A stretch of DNA of 64,000 nucleotides from Brachionus manjavacas (GCA_019054805.1 JAHQIY010000006.1:4774001-4838000); one strand, 5' to 3'. Shown: positions 22,033-34,990, counted from the first letter of the stretch. The notes: a model not told the origin generated them from the sequence alone. A program made the numbers and translations.

Positions 22033-24880
22033 ATGGATAAAAAAAATAAGGATAACCCTTTGGTTGAATCAGACGAAGTGTCAAATTTTGAGAATATAGA
22101 TACATCATGCTTGCAAAAGGTTATTTTTTAAGGCTTTTATTGTACCGTATTTAAAATTTAATGATAAATTTGTTAATACATAAGAAAGAAATTAAAAAAA
22201 ATTTGAACGATTTTTAAGTTTCAGTTTCAATCAATGTCCTATCTTTATAATAGATTGATAAAAAAATTTTAAAAATTACAATTTTAATCAATACTGTAAT
22301 AGTATTTTGAATGAACAAATAATTCATTTTTTTTGAACAAATAATTCATTTTTTTTAATAAAAAATATTAAAAAAGAAATTAATCTTAGTATCAAATGTA
22401 GAATATAAAATTTTTCAAAGAAATTTTTGTTCAGGATTCCTGCAAAATAAAGAAAAAATTTCAATACATATTTAACATAGTCTTTACATGATATACTATT
22501 GAGTTTAATTAATAATTAAACCAAATAAGTAAACTTTTTGAAGATACAAAAATACAGGTACTTTTGTTAGTCCTTAAGGAATTCTTTTTAGAAATTTGAC
22601 ATCAAACAATTTTGAACTTGAAAAAAAATTTCAAATTCAATATAACAAGATTTAGTAGGTATATTGAGGCTAATTTTAATAAACTGTTATGAACAAAATA
22701 TATTTTACATTTAATTTATTAGAATGAATTTTAAAGACGGTAAAAATAAGAATTTTACGAAAAAAATTTATTTAAGTCTAAAAATTTTAAGATCAAGGAT
22801 CAAATTGCTAAAAATATGATACTTTTTTTGACAATTATTGGAATTTTTGGAGGTATTTGTTTGGGGTTCATTGGTCGAATTTATGACCCTAGCGAAACCT
22901 CTTTAATGCTAATTAGTTTTCCTGGAGAAATGCTACTTCGACTTTTAAAAATGCTCATACTTCCTCTAATAATATCAAGTTTAATCACTGGTCTTGCTCA
23001 GCTTGACCCAAAGTCAAGTGGCAAAATGGGAAGTAGAGCAATTGGGTTTTATATCTTATCTACTCTGATATCTACGACTACAGGTAAATATAACTGTTTT
23101 AAATCTATTCAGTAACAAATTTTATAATTCTAAGGAATTACTGTTGCTTTAATAATTAGACCTGGACGAGAAAAAAAAAACAAATCTGACCAGGAACCTT
23201 ATAATACGGACTCAGTTTCGACTTTGGATGCGATTCTTGACATAATAAGAAACATGTTTCCTGAGAACATAGTCCAAGCTTGTACGCAGCAAGTCTCAAC
23301 AAAATATAATAAAAATATGATCAGAAAAAAGCACGTTTTGGGAACAATTTTAAACTCAACTGTAACAGAAGAGTACGTGGAGATTATTAAAAGAGAATTG
23401 GTTTATGTAAATAGTACTAATGTGATGGGGCTTGTAGTGTTTTGTATTATATTCGGAATTTTTATAAGCCATTCGAAAAGTGAGGCCCAAGTGTTGTATG
23501 ACTTTTTTTTTGTAATGAATGAATTAATAATGAAAATTGTGGCATTGATTATGTGGTATTCACCATTCGGTATTTTGTGTCTTGTAGCTGGAAATATAAT
23601 GAAAATCGAAAATATGGCTGAGACGGCCAAACGTCTCAGTATCTACATGTTTACAGTAATCCTTGGTTTAACTATACATGCTTTATTCACGATTCAAATT
23701 CTATATTTTGTGTCCACAAGAAAAAATCCATTCAAATTTTTAAAAGGAATGCTTCAAGCTTGGCTTACTGCAGTAGGCACGGCTTCAAGGTTTTTTTTTT
23801 TTTTTAATTTCATCAGCATCAATTTTTTTTGTTCAAGTTCGGCGACTTTGCCAATTACATTTAGGTGTTTGGAAGAGAACAATAAAGTGGACAAAAGAGT
23901 TACACGCTTCATGTTGCCGTTAGGGGCCACAATTAACATGGATGGTTGGCTAAATGAAAATAATAAATTTTTTTACCTATTTTTTATTTTAATACAGGAA
24001 CAGCACTTTATCAGTGCGTAGCAACAGTTTTCATCGCACAGCTTAATGGAGTATCGTTGAGCGTTGGACAAATATTGGTTATCTGGTATGAAAATAAATT
24101 GATTAAAAAATTTTAAAATTATTTTCAAGTTTGACATCGACAGCAACAAGTATAGGTGTTGCGAGTATTCCAAGTGCTGCTTTAGTTACAATGCTTATTG
24201 TTTTGAGTGCGGTTGGGTTGCCCACTGAGGACATTTCTTACATAGTAACTGTCGATTGGCTTTTGTAAGGGAGTAAGCTATTTAAAATAAATTTTGTAAT
24301 ATTTTTATTAAGAGATCGTCTTCGAACATCTATAAATGTGCTTGGCGATGCCTATGGCTGCGGTATTGTGGAGCATCTATCGAGAAAAGAGTTAAAGAAA
24401 TTGGATGAAGAAGCCGAAAACGAATTTGCAAAAATAATTTCCGCAAACAAAGAATTAAGCAATGGAAATTTTTACAGTCCCATTAAAGCTGATGAACCAT
24501 ACATTATGGTTAAAAATACGGATGAAGCTCCAAAAGAATCAGTTGTTGTTTGTGATGAAAAAAGACTTTCAGTTCAATTGAGTCCTATGAAAACGTCACC
24601 ATCGAATCAGTTAAATGAATATAAAACTTTCAACACAAATCATTCCTCTATCTCAGTTGGCAGGCCAAATCAAAATGTGAACTTTTCAGGTTCATCTTGT
24701 TCACATAACTATGCACCCTCGGTAGTGGTTATGGATGCAGTTAGAAGACGTTCTAGAGCTCTACTTTACAATACAAGACTGCCAAATAGTGTTTATTCAA
24801 TGCCGCAAATCTCCCAATTTAGCACTCAAAGCAAATCAAATTTTAAGGATGTGTGTTCAAATCAAGACTCCAATGTTTAG
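22033..24880 (+). CDS. Excitatory amino acid transporter (SLC1 family, sodium-dependent glutamate/aspartate)
   Basis: SLC1 transporters take up glutamate, aspartate or neutral amino acids with sodium at the plasma membrane. Exons 22033-22119, 22792-23083, 23135-23789, 23838-23944, 23998-24085, 24130-24264 and 24313-24880 join to 643 residues. Family signatures: [20 protein letters not shown] and [19 protein letters not shown] in the first helices; [27 protein letters not shown]; the serine-rich hairpin [19 protein letters not shown], created exactly at the exon 3/4 junction; [20 protein letters not shown] with the NMDGT sodium/substrate motif; [16 protein letters not shown]; and [18 protein letters not shown]. 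The long loop between helices 3 and 4 and a 150-residue Ser/Asn-rich cytoplasmic tail are lineage features. Substrate preference (acidic or neutral) cannot be settled. The first intron (about 670 bp) is long for this window. An alternative acceptor 15 bp upstream of exon 2 is also in frame. Confidence 0.93.
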
Positions 24881-27800
24881 AATAAAGTTTATTCAATTAT
24901 TAAATGAGATATTTATATTTTAGATTTTTTATTGTTTGTCATTTAAAAGTGTGTTTTAATAAATTTAAAGAAATAAGATTTATTTTTCTCGATTTTATAG
25001 CTAAATGATTAAATGAGACTATACTACATATATATAATATGTGATCGGAAAAAAGTTATGATTTGCCTAATTTGTGATAATTTATATATATGCGATCACA
25101 TAAATAAATTTTAAAAAATTGATAATCATAATTGACTAATTGATAAAATTTTTGATCATAGAAAATAATTCAAAAGCAATTAACTTTTTCAAAAATAAAC
25201 AAACTAAAAGTGTCTATTTTTTAATTTTTTTTAATTGAAGTTTTGTTTAATGAAGATTATCTATATAAGTTTAAAAAAGCAGCTCATACTGTGAGATCCG
25301 CTTACAAAAAAAAATGCTATGAAGTAAAAAAATTAGACAGAGGCAGTATTGAGTTATGAAAACAAAATAGCTAGACAATGCAAATCCAAGCCAAATCTTC
25401 TATACTAGTAAATCAATGAACTATTTTTTAATTTTTTTTATTAAAAAAAATTGTATATTTTCTTTATTATGTCTTTTTTTTAAGTCTCCAAAAGTTTTCT
25501 TGATAAATACAGTATTAATTATAAAATATTTTAATATGGATCTGAAAGATCCTGTGTCAAATTCGGAGGAATGGAGTCATCTATTAGATACCTAGTGTGC
25601 CAAATTTGGAACCACAAAACCAGCTGGAATATCGGGAAACTTTTATGCAAAAGTGGACTTCCTAGCAGTCCTTAGATCGTTTGGTGGTTCATATCGGAAG
25701 TGCATCGCTGAGAAAGAAGAAACCATATAATCTCTTAAGTCTGTCAGTTTTTGAGCTCCGAGTCCGAGTTGAGGCAACAGAAAATAATCGGTGATTTTGA
25801 CATCTCGGATTTCAAATCATTTTTTTAGATTTTTAGAATTTACCTTTTAATTGAAATTTAAGTTTAAAAACTTTTCTTTTCTCCTTTTTTATATCACACT
25901 AGACACTAGATTTCCGAATCTTTCTGACACTGATTTTTGAATTCTTTATAGGAATTTTTAGGAAAATTATTAGTAATTAAAAATAAAAAAATTAAATAAA
26001 TACAATTGAAAAAATCTGATTTTTTACAATATTAGCTAAAGTCTTCTTTTACTTACAAATAAAATTTTATCAATTAAAAATTAAGAGAAAATAAATGTGC
26101 TATTAAATAAAAAATTTAGTGTAATTTTATTAAAAAAAAGATAAATTAATTTAAAAGGCTTGAATTTAATGATTCATTAAGAAATCACCATATAATCATT
26201 TTATGAAAAATTGAAATTGTCGAGAGTCAATAAATTTTTTCGTTAATTTTTAACCAAGAAAATCAGAAATAAATTGATGAAGCAAATCATCATTAAGAAG
26301 GCTGAAAAATTTCCAAAAAATTCGATCTCTTTAGAAATCGTAAGAAATTTTTCTTGATATTTTTACTTCATTAGCACAATAACTTAATTATTCGAATTAT
26401 AGTCACTTATTCACTACAACAATATAAAATTAATATTTCTTTTTTCTATTAACTTGAATTGAAAATTTTTTGGCAATGTTAAAAGATGGGTATACGAGAA
26501 GTTTAGATTTCATTAACATTTTTTTTTATCATTGTTCTTTTTTTTTTAAATGCGCTCAATTTAAAAAGACGTTTCTACTTTCTAATAAATTTGATCATTT
26601 GCGCACCATTTTTTTTTGACTTGATTGTTTTTATTTAAATAAATGTTGAGTAACATTAGAAAGTCCAGTGAAAAAAATATTTTAATAAATCATTAAAAAT
26701 GAAAAAAAAATACAAATTTTTTATCAATTAATTAGCCAAAAAGCCAGAAATTTTTTAAAATATAATGATACATGTCAAATATTGTGGCCAAAAATTTTTG
26801 ACATTTGGAAATTTTTTTTAATGAATTAAAGTAGTTGTTTATTTTTAAATAAAAAACTTTTCAACCACTGGTCGGTAAAAAATCCTGTCGGCCATTTTTC
26901 GATTGATAATTATTTAAAATAAGGCTAGAATACACTAAAAACCTTAGGTAACCTTTGGCAATTGGTGAACTAAATGAACAAATGAGACTCTACTACAAAT
27001 CACATGATTTTTGAGTAAAATCTAAAAAACTTAAGATTTAAAGACTACAGTATTTATTGAATCAACTCATTGAGTCTAAATTTGACTTATATTTCTTGGT
27101 CAATACAATTTAAATATTGGCTAAGTGTATTTAGCTTATTTGTCATTTTAATTTTTATTAATTATTTTGGAATATTGAGTTATTTTTATAAAATAAATAC
27201 TGATTTTTAGAAAATAAAAAATTATTTCAATTATTTTTAAATTCAATTTTGATCCCGGGTCTAAAAACAAAAACTTAACCGGAGTTTATTTTAGAAATTT
27301 TTTTTAATAATATTTTTGAGCTGAGTTTAAACAATATTTTAAACTTAGTCTAAATGAAGGGTTTAAAGTTTATATTTGATGATAAATGATGAGTTTATGA
27401 TCAAATACCAATTATTAAACTCTGCATTCATTCATTTTTCTTACATACAGGAACTTTGTTTACTAAATTTATGAATTTCTGTTGTTACATTCTATCGATT
27501 CTTAAATTAAAACGACCACGTAATTTCTTGCGGCATTTCAATTTTACAGCATTAATTAAATTTAATTATTTAAGTTCAATATTTTTGATAAAATCAGTAT
27601 TTTTCTAAAAAAATATTCTACTGATATTCTTATCTAAATTTATACTAAAGTGGCTAATTTGCCTTAAGTTACTAAAAATTAATATTTTCTGAATTTCGCA
27701 GATTTTCAAGGGCCATTAAAAAAAAGTCTAACTTTGGATTTCACTCTCTATTTATTGAAAATCTTAAATCATAAATGATTAATAAAAGTGAGCTAAATTG

Positions 27801-29289
27801 CTAAGACCTAAGATTAAAGAAAATCAACATAAAAGCAATTTTATTAATTTTCTTTTATTGATTTTAAATAAATAAAAGGTCTTGTCAAAAATTATGTTTT
27901 GTATTTCAGTAAGTTTAAATTCGCATTGATAAAATTTTTAAATCAACAAAAATTATGACTAAAATTTGGCAGCTTGAATTTTATTATTATTTCTACACGA
28001 TAAAATTATATAATTAATTTAGCTATCTTTAAAAAAAAATATTAAATATTGTTTTATTTTTTCATATTTAAACGTTGAATTTGTAATTATTTTAATTAAT
28101 CGAATCGAAATTAAAATTAGAAATTAATAAAAAATTGATTTAAACATCTTTTTTTAAAATTTTTTTGAATAATCTTTAAACACAATATTCGGTTTTAAAT
28201 TTAAGAAAAAAACAAAAATTAAAAATTTTTCAGATTTTCATTAAAAAAAATTCATTTTTTTTTTGAAATTTTACAATTTTCAAACTTTTCTTTCTTTTCT
28301 CTGAAAGTTCGCATTTTTTGATATTTAACCGGATCTGATATAATTTTATGCAATTACCGACGATCTTATGTTTAAGATTATGTTTTCATACAAAATTTTA
28401 TGTAAAATTAATTTTTTAATGTTTATCTCATTAGGCATTTAATTAAAAAATAATTAGTATTTGATCAATAATTTTGAAAAGTTTTGCAGTCGACCTAATA
28501 ATATACTTATTTTGTACTTCAGATGGTTGATTCTTTTAATGATTTTTTCAAAATATCTTCTTTATTTAAAAAAAATCAATATCTTCTTTATTTAAAAAAA
28601 TCTATTCAATTAGAATAATCTTCTTTTAGGTCATTTTCTTGCTTTAACTAAAAGTATTTTTAAAACAATAAAGACATAAACTAATCAAGGAAAAGGAAAC
28701 TACGATGATAAAAAAATCAATAGAAGAATAAGATTGCGAATCTATTACATTCGAATACGAATTTGATATATTTATTTCGATCTGTTTTATTTTTTTTCAA
28801 TTTTTTACTTTTCTAAAAATTTTTTTCAAATCTATTTTTTAATTTGATTCTTAGCTTAAAGATGGAACACAGGTCTTCAAAACCGGTTGAAAAATTACGT
28901 AGAAATTTTTTTCATTTAACCATAAAGAATTTTAAAAAGAATTTTTTTTTCAATTAATTAGTTTAAGAAAATTTTCTCTTATGATTTTTGGATTTCTTTA
29001 TTTTATTTTAAAAGGGAAATTTTCAATTAAATGTCAAAAATTTATATAATTTATTCTTATTTTAATGAGAAATCTGCATCGTAAGTAACATTGAAAATTC
29101 ATGATTTTTTGTTATCATTCATTTATTCACGAAGAAATAGCTAATAATTCAATTTAATGAACATCTTTAAAAAATTTCTTGACATTTTAAAATAATAATT
29201 AAATGTTATATTTTTAAAAATAAAATGCAAAAAAAAGAAAAAAGTCGCTAATAATCTTTCCTTTATTAAGAAATTAATAAATAATGGAA
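24881..29289. other. Long AT-rich spacer with degraded repeat sequence
   Basis: About 4.4 kb. Mostly AT-rich with no host gene seen. Two stretches are richer in GC: 25260-25430, a LINE-like remnant listed separately, and about 25540-25790, which has coding-like texture but stops in every frame and is probably another eroded repeat. A short direct duplication occurs at about 28553-28601. Confidence 0.5.
25264..25430 (+). pseudogene. Eroded LINE fragment (linker before reverse transcriptase)
   Basis: Readable pieces KKAAHTVRSAYKKKCYEVKK and, after a frame break, YENKIARQCKSKPNLLY followed by IN resemble the basic linker between endonuclease and reverse transcriptase of jockey-type LINEs. The intact LINE at 8-12 kb has YEQNLVDKAKKNPKLLYKYL at the same place. 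Too short for family assignment. Confidence 0.45.
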
Positions 29290-29309
29290 TAAAATACGAA
29301 CCAATTTCT

Positions 29310-30048
29310 GAAATAATGTTTTTCCAACATGCTCATTCTTCTGTGGCTCAAAAATGACAACAAAAATTTAATTAGAGCAGAATTACCTACAGAAAACGAT
29401 TCTTACATTCAAAAGCTTAAACAGTTTGTTCAGCAAATCGTACCGTATAACCCTGATCTTCTTATGCTTTTGAATGGGCATATTAATGTTCAATACGTAA
29501 CCAAACGAGGAATCGAACAATATCTCGTCAAGTACATATCCAAAATTGAGCCGACGTTTTCAGCCAAGTTAGACAATGAAACAAACGAAATTCAAAAATA
29601 ATTTCAGCTAAGAACGGTTAGTTCAGTTGAAGCATCAGCTTACATTATGGTGAACCATTTTGTACAGTCAAATATGAAAGTATTATTTGTGCTTACGTGT
29701 TTCCTAAACGAGGAATTCAAATTTTTAAAGAGAAAGCATGAGCTAATTTATATGGATGATGATGATGATGAGATTTTTAAAGATTCAGTTTATGATCATT
29801 ATCTTCAAAGGCCTTGCCATTCATCTTTCGATTCAATTACTATATTCGACTATTTCCGTAAAAATGAAATATTCGTTAAAAATTCTAAAACTACGATACC
29901 AAAACCACGAAGCAGAAATGTTTATTTAAACCGAAAAAACGATAGAGTCGTTAAACGAAATAAAGATATTATTACCAGAACTAATTATTTTAATTCTAAT
30001 GACGGCGAAATTTTCTATTCAAAAGCTATTATTTTCTGTAAGTTTTAG
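29310..30048 (+). pseudogene. Helitron Rep (HUH) nuclease part, frameshifted
   Basis: Begins near HAH (29326-29334 region), the His-hydrophobe-His metal site, where one missing base separates FFQHAH from ILLWLKNDN, which continues in another frame. It goes on through NGHINVQYVTKRGIEQYLVK with the YLVKY double-tyrosine region, typical of Helitron Rep. Then follow SVEASAYIMVNHF and HYLQRPCHSSFDSITIFDYF, the segment between Rep and helicase. Stops and shifts at about 29330, 29600 and 30000 disrupt it. Confidence 0.75.
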
Positions 30049-31933
30049 AACGTTTGAAGAGTTAACAAGCCAGAAAAACATCACCAGAACATATCAGGAA
30101 GAGTGTATTATTCGAAATTTAATTGATTATATCGATACATCGAAAGATGAAGACATCGAACGCCTTTTGAATGGTCCAATTATTTCCAATAATACTGTTT
30201 TATGTTTAAACGATGAATTTAGAAGACACTTTCTGGTCGAAAATTATGAAACACAAAAGCCTTTTGAAAGAATGATCTTTGATGACTTAGAAATTGACGA
30301 CGATGAGGATAATAATAAAAACCAAAACCGTTTGAGTGTAGAATCAACATCGCCTGACACAAATTTAGAAAGTCTATTCAGAATGCGAGAGGAAATATCT
30401 CAGATCTTATACAACTTAGAAAATGACTATAAACAATTGACCCCATACCAGAAGAAAATAGTCGATTTTGTAAAATCACAAGGAATGAATCAGTTTTTAG
30501 CATTTGTTTTTGGACCTGCTGGAACAAAAAAATTTTTCTATTAAATCATATACTCAACTACCTATACGCAAATGGTTTTAATGTAGCAAAACTAGCCACA
30601 ACTGGTTTAGCAGCCAAACTTATTCGGGGAGAAACAGCTCATGTTTTTTTTAAATAAACGGTGCATTAGATATAAATTATGAATTTGATAGTTAAGACTG
30701 GAATAGAATTAAGAACAAAGATGTTTTGATTATTGACGAAATTAGCATGATGAATGATTTGATGTTGGAAAGAATAAACGAGGTTCTCACAAACGTAAAC
30801 GTGAACTCAAAAATTTTTGGAGGCAAAAGTATTGTTCTGATTGGGGATCTATTGCAACTTCCTGCCGTTTCAACCGTTTCTTTTCCAGTACAACAAATTT
30901 ACAGATCAGACTTATTTTTGGAAAACTTTGTGCCTTTTCTTCTTGAAACAAATGTTAGAAAACAAAATGACTTACCTTTTCAAAAATTTTTGAATAACTG
31001 CCGTCTTGGAAAATCAGACGAAGAGGATATTGCCTTTGTTAAAACAAGAGTTCGTGGTGATGGGCACACAATTACTGACGAATGTACAAAATTATCAGAA
31101 TCGGTTAGCTTATGTAGCCTTCATGTTCTAAGAAAACAAGTCATATACCAAAACAACCTAAAACGTAAAAGGGAAGAAGATCCAATTATTATTAAATCTA
31201 TCGATTTGATGCAGCTGGATTTCCATTATCAGAGTTCAATAGTAAAAAAATCGACAATAGACATGACTCTCTTGAAAGAGAGCTTCAACTCTTTCATGAT
31301 TCACCGATAATGATATCTAAAAACGTTGATGTGAGTAATGGGATTGTAAATGGTCTAACGGGTACCTACAAGGACAGTAGTGACAAAGTTTTAGTAATGA
31401 AACTTGAAGACGGGAAATATGTTCCAATTCCGAAAATGCGATAAAAAATAATATACAATAGTACAGGACTTAATTGTTATAGAATTCAGTTTCCAATTGC
31501 TGATGCAACAGCCCAAACTATTCACAAAGTTCAGGGAGCCACTCTCAATAGATGTCATGTTGCTATTGATAAGAACATTTTTTCAACTGGTCAAGAATAT
31601 GTTGCTTTATCTAGAGTGCAAAACTTGCAAGATCTTCATCTAGCTAGATTGATTCCAGAGTCAATTTTAGTCGACCAAGAAATTGTTGAGTTAATCGATT
31701 TTATAAAATCAAAAAGTACAATGAAAGGGTTTAAAGCAATAAATTTGTCTATTAAAAATTCACTTAAAAAGAATCCGATTACGATCAACAATTCTAAAAC
31801 AGCAAAACAAATTAGTTTAGCTGCCGAAAAGGATTTTTTTGATCAAAACAATGACTTAAACTTAACGCGTATAAATTTTTTTGTTTTTTGGATTCTTAGA
31901 AAAAAAACCTTAACTTTTTTTTTTCAGGACTAA
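29999..31933 (+). pseudogene. Helitron PIF1-type helicase part, frameshifted
   Basis: Readable: SKAIIFC / FRTFEELTSQKN, then LTPYQKKIVDFVKSQGMNQF leading to Walker A GPAGT, where the frame breaks directly after GPAGTKK so the usual GKS is lost. In another frame follow NHILNYLYANGFNVAKLATT and GLAAKLIRGETAH. Walker B is DEISMMNDLMLERI (30735 region), then GGKSIVLIGDLLQLPAVS, NVRKQNDLPFQKFL, later KNVDVSNGIVNGLTGTYKD and the motif VI-like AQTIHKVQGATLNR and EYVALSRVQNLQDL. This is the SF1 helicase order expected for Helitrons. Several stops and shifts; the end near 31933 is uncertain. Confidence 0.8.
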
Positions 31934-32139
31934 TGGGTTTTTTTCAACAAAGTCATGATTTGAGAACCAAAAACTTTATTATAGACGAATTGAATTCGAA
32001 TTTAAATAACAATTTTATAAAAAGTGAACAATATGTTGAGAAAATACTGAACTCATTGAAAATGTAATAAAAAGTTTGCGAAGCATTTTAAAATAGCAAA
32101 ATTTTACAAATCGTTTCGATATTGATAATGAAGTTAAAT

Positions 32140-32695
32140 CAAAGTTAAATCGAATATTTTGTCAAGAATATACACCAATAAAAACCCCAGGAGATGGGAA
32201 TTGTCTTTTTCATATGATTTCACTTTGTCTCTTCGGTGATAAGATGTATTCGAATCTTTTACGTTTAATTACGGTTTTCTACATTGTAAAAAAAAAAGAT
32301 TATTACAAAAACGTTAGATCAGATCAATAGTGCCCAAGGACGATCTAATGGCTTCAACTTAGATATAAATTCTCATGTCGAATATAATTATAGAAAATTG
32401 TTGCATGATGCAAGGAAGAATGGTGTATAGTGTAATGATTATCATTTATCAGCTTTGAGTTCTGTGTTAAACTTTAAAATTTATATTTATTATCAAATGA
32501 ATGATATAAATGGCTTAACATCTGTTGATCAACATTTTTTCAAAAATTAATGATAACCGTTTAAATTTATGTTCCTGTTTAAAATATATACCAATAAATG
32601 CAGAGTTAACCGATAATTATATTTGTGGTTTCTATAATAATCAAATTGGAAAATTCCATTACACAGCATTGTCCCAAATTCTATTAAAAGCTTAG
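32140..32695 (+). pseudogene. OTU-type cysteine protease segment at the 3' end of the Helitron relic
   Basis: TPIKTPGDGNCLFHMISLCL carries the OTU catalytic core D-G-N-C (32190-32204). About 450 bp further the end GFYNNQIGKFHYTALSQIL supplies the C-terminal catalytic histidine (codon 32657-32659). Stops and shifts between them, and a stop at about 32328, show decay. It may have been part of the helicase polyprotein or a separate reading frame. Confidence 0.65.
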
Positions 32696-32875
32696 AGTAT
32701 GTATCTAAAAATAACTTTTTTATTTAATCATTAAATTTTATCTTTTTTTTATTTTTGTATTATATGTATTTTTCTATTTTTTTTTAATAAAAGTATTTAA
32801 AAATTGAAACCTAATTTAATAATTATTGATTAGTCTGAAAAACAAAACTAAATATATCTATGTTGTGGGGGAGGT

Positions 32876-32903
32876 AAGGAGGGGGGCGAAGTCCCCCCTC
32901 CTT
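32876..32903. other. GC-rich hairpin near Helitron 3' end
   Basis: A perfect 11-bp stem (AAGGAGGGGGG and its complement) with a six-base CGAAGT loop, standing out in flanking sequence that is mostly A/T. Its place about 180 bp after the OTU segment fits the terminal hairpin of a rolling-circle transposon. Confidence 0.75.
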
Positions 32904-32910
32904 GTTATTT

Positions 32911-33290
32911 ACAAAAAATTAAAATTTCATAATAATTCCCTTATTTTTTTTAATTTATTCTTTTTAATTATATTTTACTTTATTTATTTTTTTGTTTAAT
33001 CTGAAGGAGCTTTAGCACGTCAGAGATAAAAAAATAAATTATAATGCTGAGCAATATCGATAGATTGCTAAGTGGTTAACATTCCTCATAAAAAACTTTT
33101 CTAAAATTTAGATAATTTGGGTTTTGTGAAGTTTGATAAAAATAACAAAACAGAAAAGAATTAAAGGCTTAAAAAGCTTGAAACTTTTTTCTTTTAACAA
33201 GGTTTTTAACAAGTTCTCTAAATGTAACAATATTCAAATTAGAAAGTTGCATCAATTAAACATATTAAAAATTTTTTTGCTATTTTTACC
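32911..33290. other. AT-rich spacer
   Basis: About 380 bp between the Helitron hairpin and the poly(T) that marks the tail of the next LINE fragment. Nothing recognised. Confidence 0.5.
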
Positions 33291-34383
33291 ATTATTTTTT
33301 TTCCTTCACTTCTTGTGGAGCATAGGGTCATTGCTATTGATTTCCACTTAAGTCGATCTTTTGCCTTTATCCTTGCTTCACCCCATGTCAATCCCATTTC
33401 GATGAGCTCTTTCGTGATTGTTGACCTTCATGTTACTGTTGGTCGTTCTATCTTACGTCGTCCTTGAGGTGTCCATGAAGGGCTCTTTTAGGTAATTGTG
33501 TTTTTTTCATTCTAAGTACATGCCTAAGCCATCTCAGTCTTAATACACTGACTTAAGGGCTCTGAATTTGTTCTTGTGAATAAGTCAGCATTTAACAATG
33601 ATTCAGGCCGGTGTATTCCGAGGATTCTTCGCAGGCTTGTATTCAGGCTTTTCTTGTCTAGGAGATTCACACATCCCCCAGCATTCGCTACCGTACATCA
33701 GTGTTGCTTTTACTACAGTGTTTTACAGTTTAAGTTTTGTTTCTTTGCTGTAGCTGGTTAACTTCCATGCTGGTTTGAGTCTAGAAAAGGCACTCATTGC
33801 TTTAGCAAGTCTAAAAATATCCTATGTAATATATTCTTAATGTCTGTGTGTGTTCCCATCATTGTACTGATGGTGCTTCCTGATGTATGTGAATTCGCTT
33901 ACACACTCGATTTCTGTACCATCGATTGTGACCGGGTATCCAATTTTGTGTTGATGCACATAACTTTCGCTTTGGTCTTATTTATTTCGAGTCGGGTTGG
34001 TTAAGCGTTGTTGCCCAACTCTTGCGTCTTCATATGCATATGTGCTTCTGTAATAGATATTAACACCAGATCGTCCGCAAAGTCTAAATTTTCAAGCTTT
34101 GCTGTTAATACCCATTGTAAACCCTTCGCAATGGCAGTTGTTTTCTTCATGACATATTCAATCAATATTAGGAATAGTTTCGGAGAGATAACGCACCCTT
34201 GTATGACTCCTGTGCACACTTTGAGGCTCTTAGATTTTCCTTTTTCCAGAATCACGCTACACTCGAATTTCTCATAGAAGAGTTTTATCAAATTAACTAT
34301 CTTCTGTGGAAGACCATAGGATCTTAATATGGCCAACAAGGTTTCTCTGTGTATGCTATCACAATCTTTCTTGAGGTCAATGA
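33291..34383 (-). mobile_element. Truncated, decayed LINE (same family as the copy at 58.9-60.3 kb)
   Basis: On the minus strand this is a 3' fragment of the reverse-transcriptase ORF. The clearest frame (34339-34001) gives LAILRSYGLPQKIVNLIKLF, KVCTGVIQGC and LDFADDLVLI, and the downstream region matches the 60 kb copy up to its shared end CTTGTGGAGCATAGGGTCAT. A T-rich stretch at about 33270-33303 is the inverted poly(A) tail. Many shifts and stops make it an older copy than the one at 59 kb. Its 5' side ends abruptly against an unrelated LINE fragment on the opposite strand. Confidence 0.85.
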
Positions 34384-34990
34384 AGTATCATCTTGATACA
34401 GTTTGGATTGGTGGTGATAAACTCAGTGAATTTGAAACAAGACAGAATTTGCTCCTAAAAAGAGCACTCGGTATCAAAAAATTTGCAAGATTTAGACCAA
34501 TGCTAGAGGCCATAAAAGTAGAAACGATTGAGCAAATTTACTGCAAACATAAGATCTTCTTTCTAAAATAACTTCGTCAAAGTGTTTTGTGTAATAGCCT
34601 TTTAGTTTTTTTAAAAGGAAACTATGAACATTTTGACCAAAAAAACTCTTCGTATTGTAGACAGATAAACAATTTAGAAAAGAAAATTTATATCGATACA
34701 TTCGATTATAATACAAAAACGTCAATCTCTATTATTGACCATGTCTTCCTTTGTGCAAACCGAGGTTTGGTGGACTCAATTAAATTTGTTGTTCAACAAC
34801 TTAAGATTGAAATGTCACAGAGTTTGAATTTTTTTTACTTGTTTAATATTCTAAACGACTTTATAAAAGTAGATTTTTTCATTCAATTTTACTTATGTTT
34901 TGTACATATCTTACAACTTAATTAAATTTCTCTAATCTCTTTTTTTGTGTCTATGATGCTTAATTCATTCAAATAAATAAATAAATAATT
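34384..34990 (+). mobile_element. LINE 3' fragment of another family, (AAAT)n tail
   Basis: On the plus strand: YHLDTVWIGGDKLSEFETRQ, NLLLKRALGIKKFARFRPML, EAIKVETIEQIYCKHKIFFL, then a frame stop and further pieces to about 34922. This is the post-reverse-transcriptase C-terminal region of a non-LTR element (the repeated 'qn.llK..LGl.k..r..pLL.Al' pattern). It ends in an AAATAAATAAATAAAT tail at about 34970-34988. Confidence 0.65.

Larger units (their letters stand above)
29290..32910 (+). mobile_element. Decayed Helitron-family rolling-circle element (Rep, helicase, OTU)
   Basis: Consecutive coding fragments on one strand give a Rep nuclease part, a PIF1-type helicase and an OTU cysteine-protease segment, followed within 200 bp by a strong GC-rich hairpin (32876-32903). 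Helitrons move by rolling-circle replication and end with a hairpin near the 3' terminus; Helentron/Helitron2 variants are known to carry OTU domains. Exact termini were not identified. At least six frame breaks make the copy inactive. Confidence 0.8.

Noticed and set aside
22311-22358. Tandem duplication of a ~24-bp unit in the first intron of the glutamate transporter
   Set aside because: Low-complexity local duplication, no sign of function.
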